Source: Streptomyces sp. NBC_01283
GTDB taxonomy: Bacteria; Actinomycetota; Actinomycetes; Streptomycetales; Streptomycetaceae
DNA: 64,000 nt
Direction: 5' to 3'
Assembly (NCBI RefSeq): GCF_041435335.1
Contig: NZ_CP108430.1
Coordinates: 1,612,001 to 1,676,000 of the forward strand
Positions 62,502 to 64,000 of this stretch are shown here, piece after piece. Positions within the stretch are counted from its first letter, which is position 1; every line of letters begins with the position of its first letter. Below the pieces are notes generated by a model. That model was not told the origin of the DNA. It did no database searches and saw only the letters and a program-made list of their open reading frames with translations. The position numbers and the translations under genes were made by a program.

Positions 62502-62938
62502 TCACCGCGAGGAACCGGCGTCCGGCTCATCGACGACCTGAGCGGCCATGCGCAGACAGGTCCCGGGGAGTTCGGGGGCGCTCTGGAGCCAGTCCTCGGT
62601 ATCCAGTCCTCGGTGTCGACACCGGCGACGACGCCCGCCGTCCACAAGGTGGCCAGCAGTCGGGTGGCCCGGTCGCGCTCCGCTCCCCTGGCCGCGGGAG
62701 CAGCCCGGCGGACGGCGCCGGTCGCCCGCTCGATGAGGGGCGGCTCCAGCAGCCAGCGGATACCCGCACCGGCCTCGACGAGGAAGCCCGAATAGATCGC
62801 CATGAAGACCCGCGCGGTGTCGTTCTCCTCCTCAAGGCCGACCCGCGCCTGCTCGGTGAACTGCGGTATCAGACCCAGGTGGTCACCCAGGTGACTCGTC
62901 GGGGTCCCGTGGCCTCGCCGGTGTTCGCCATTGGTCAT
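62502..62938 (-). pseudogene. Small conserved-type gene frameshifted by a 14-bp duplication
   Basis: The readable part, MTNGEHRRGHGTPT through ARVFMAIYSGFLVEAGAG and RATRLLATLWTAGVVAGVDT, looks like a genuine 140-residue helical protein I cannot name. At the direct repeat 62589-62614 the frame changes. Removing one 14-nt unit restores a full frame through EDWLQSAPELPGTC and ends at a TGA at 62502-62504, giving 140 residues. As it stands the frame runs on to 62477 with an unrelated tail. It lies 27 bp after the STAS gene on the same strand. Confidence 0.78.
62589..62614. repeat. 12-nt direct repeat, 14-nt period
   Basis: CCAGTCCTCGGT occurs at 62589-62600 and again at 62603-62614, separated by AT. 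The 14-nt shift is not a multiple of three and breaks the coding frame of the gene it lies in. It is the size and form expected from replication slippage. Confidence 0.9.
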
Positions 62939-62965
62939 GTCGGCACCATCCGTCCACCCCCGGCA

Positions 62966-63370
62966 TCAGGAGGTCTTCCCGATCCCGGGCCGACCCCGTC
63001 CCTCACCGGAAGCCCTGCCGCCAGCCAGCGCCTGATCCACGGTGTCGTGGATCGCCAGCACGTCGTCCAGGCCCACGATGCGCAGCACCGCGCGCGGCAC
63101 TCTCTGCGAGGCCACCAGGCGGATCTCGACCCCGCGCTCGACCACCCTCTCCCGGAATTCCTCCAGCACGGCCACCCCGGCCAGGGTCAGGAACGGCACG
63201 TCCGCCCAGTCCACGACCACCGCCGACACCTCGTTCCGCGAGGCTCGGTCCAGCTGGGTCCGGCACAACTCACGCAGTTCCCGCCGCTGCGGTTCGGCGT
63301 TGCCGATACTCACTTCCGGGGGCATCTGCACCACCAGGCAGCCCTGCCTGACGAATGTCTGAAGCGTCAT
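62966..63370 (-). CDS. STAS-domain anti-sigma-factor antagonist-like protein
   Basis: A 134-residue STAS protein. VVVDWADVPFLTLAGVAVLEE is the signature strand-loop-helix; the usual phosphorylated Ser of SpoIIAA-type antagonists is Thr (FLTLAG), so control by phosphorylation is possible. VEIRLVASQRVPRAVLRIVG follows. The C-terminal 20 residues are low complexity. ATG 63370 has GGAGG eight bases upstream. It lies just upstream of the frameshifted small gene and probably shared its promoter. No anti-sigma kinase is adjacent. Confidence 0.88.
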   Translation of the reverse strand: MTLQTFVRQGCLVVQMPPEVSIGNAEPQRRELRELCRTQLDRASRNEVSAVVVDWADVPFLTLAGVAVLEEFRERVVERGVEIRLVASQRVPRAVLRIVGLDDVLAIHDTVDQALAGGRASGEGRGRPGIGKTS

Positions 63371-63545
63371 CCAGACCACCTCCGTACGGCCCTCTCGGCT
63401 ACAGGAGAGACCACTTCACGGCATGGCAGCAGTATGCCCATCGGCATTCCGGATTTCACCGGCCTCAACCGGATCCGTCGCCGCACGGTTCTTACGGACC
63501 CGTGACGAAGCCACGTCGATGGCCGTCACCCATGTTCAGGGCGCC

Positions 63546-63551
63546 TAGCGT
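63546..63551 (+). promoter_or_regulatory. -10 element of a probable leaderless promoter
   Basis: TAGCGT fits the TAnnnT pattern and ends seven bases before the ATG of the epimerase gene, which has no ribosome site. Transcription would begin at or next to the ATG, giving a leaderless mRNA, a common arrangement in Streptomyces. Confidence 0.5.
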
Positions 63552-63558
63552 GGGCCGC

Positions 63559-64000
63559 ATGCGCGTACTTGTCACCGGCGGCGCCGGGTTCATCGGATCG
63601 CACGTGGTCGAAGCCCTCACCGATCGCGGTCACGAAGTGGTGGTGTACGACGCCCTGCTGCCGTCCGCCCATGCCGATCCGCCGCGGCCACCCGAAGGAC
63701 AGCGGTGGACCGTCGCCGATGTCCGGAACCGCGACGCGGTGCGGGACGCGCTGCACGGGGTGGACGCGGTCTGTCATCAGGCGGCGATGGTGGGTCTCGG
63801 CAAGGACTTCGCGGACGCCCCCGAGTACGTCGGGTGCAACGACCTGGGCACGGCCGTCCTGCTCGCCGAGATGGCCGGGGCGGGGGTGCGTGAACTGGTG
63901 CTCGCCGGGTCGATGGTGGTGTACGGGGAAGGGCGGTACGAGTGTTCCCGGCACGGGGTGGTCCGGCCGGGGCCGCGCTCGGCGGCGGATCTGGACGCCG
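63559..64000 (+). CDS. NAD-dependent epimerase/dehydratase, 3' end outside window
   Basis: The first 147 residues of an extended SDR. MRVLVTGGAGFIGSHVVEAL carries the GxxGxxG cofactor loop at 7-13; VYDALLPSAHADPPRPPEGQ follows with the usual Asp after the second strand. HQAAMVGLGKDFADAPEYVG and VLAGSMVVYGEG, holding the catalytic Ser region and the start of the YxxxK area, are typical of UDP-sugar epimerases. The gene continues past 64000. It probably converts a nucleotide sugar; the specific sugar is not readable. Confidence 0.9.
   Translation, partial: MRVLVTGGAGFIGSHVVEALTDRGHEVVVYDALLPSAHADPPRPPEGQRWTVADVRNRDAVRDALHGVDAVCHQAAMVGLGKDFADAPEYVGCNDLGTAVLLAEMAGAGVRELVLAGSMVVYGEGRYECSRHGVVRPGPRSAADLDA

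Overview
The window is a high-GC actinobacterial chromosome segment. The gene families (large LuxR regulator, PF04672-type methyltransferase, CGNR regulator, AA10 chitin oxidase, Tat-exported cholesterol oxidase, MatB/MatC malonate genes), frequent GTG starts, four-base start/stop overlaps and IdeR/DmdR-type iron boxes point to Streptomyces. About 56 genes or gene remnants are recognisable. No rRNA, tRNA, CRISPR array, insertion sequence or phage gene was seen. This looks like ordinary chromosome with accessory patches and several decaying genes.

Layout. 1-2.3 kb: acyl-CoA ligase (cut by the window edge) and thiolase. 2.5-6.7 kb: coupled kinase / GlpA-like / GlpB-like operon. 6.9-10.9 kb: unknown protein, APC permease, GNAT acetyltransferase, SDR. 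11-13.7 kb: two NAD(P)-binding proteins divergent from a TetR gene, with a palindrome between. 13.7-16.8 kb: a radical SAM protein with unusual cysteine spacing and a TerD-CAP-CAP fusion. 17-23.4 kb: six-gene sugar operon (ROK regulator, binding lipoprotein, two permeases, two Gfo/Idh/MocA dehydrogenases) with a palindrome before its first gene. 23.6-28.4 kb: truncated maleate isomerase, methyltransferase, SPFH protein coupled to an NAD-kinase-like protein, MscS channel. 28.5-30.9 kb: YtrA-type GntR and its ABC exporter. 31-39.9 kb: acyl-CoA dehydrogenase, DUF6629-like membrane protein, berberine-bridge-type oxidase, LAL regulator, old-yellow-enzyme reductase, CGNR regulator. 39.9-43.7 kb: two decayed regions (LacI remnant; ArsR/MFS remnants) flanking a TetR / TetX-like monooxygenase pair. 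43.8-48.7 kb: PPK2, cholesterol oxidase, a DapB-fold/CMD pair, AA10 chitin oxidase with a DasR-like site. 48.8-54.9 kb: iron-linked block with two iron boxes: nitrobindin-like protein, heterodimeric ABC transporter, YncE-like secreted propeller. 54.9-57 kb: DUF3533-type membrane protein and secreted lipase. 57.1-62.5 kb: malonate cluster (GntR, SLC13 carrier, MatB, carboxyltransferase-fold protein) with twin palindromes. 62.5-64 kb: frameshifted small gene, STAS protein, start of an epimerase.

How the parts work together. Most modules are small catabolic or redox operons with a linked regulator and a visible palindromic operator. The malonate cluster should import malonate, activate it to malonyl-CoA and perhaps decarboxylate it. 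The iron block couples an exporter-fold ABC pair and a secreted propeller to iron limitation. The most unusual items are the TerD-CAP-CAP fusion, the SPFH / NAD-kinase-like pair behind a palindrome, the ABC pair whose second ATP site is entirely degenerate, the CX8CX2C radical SAM protein, and four loci caught in decay, one by a readable 14-bp duplication.
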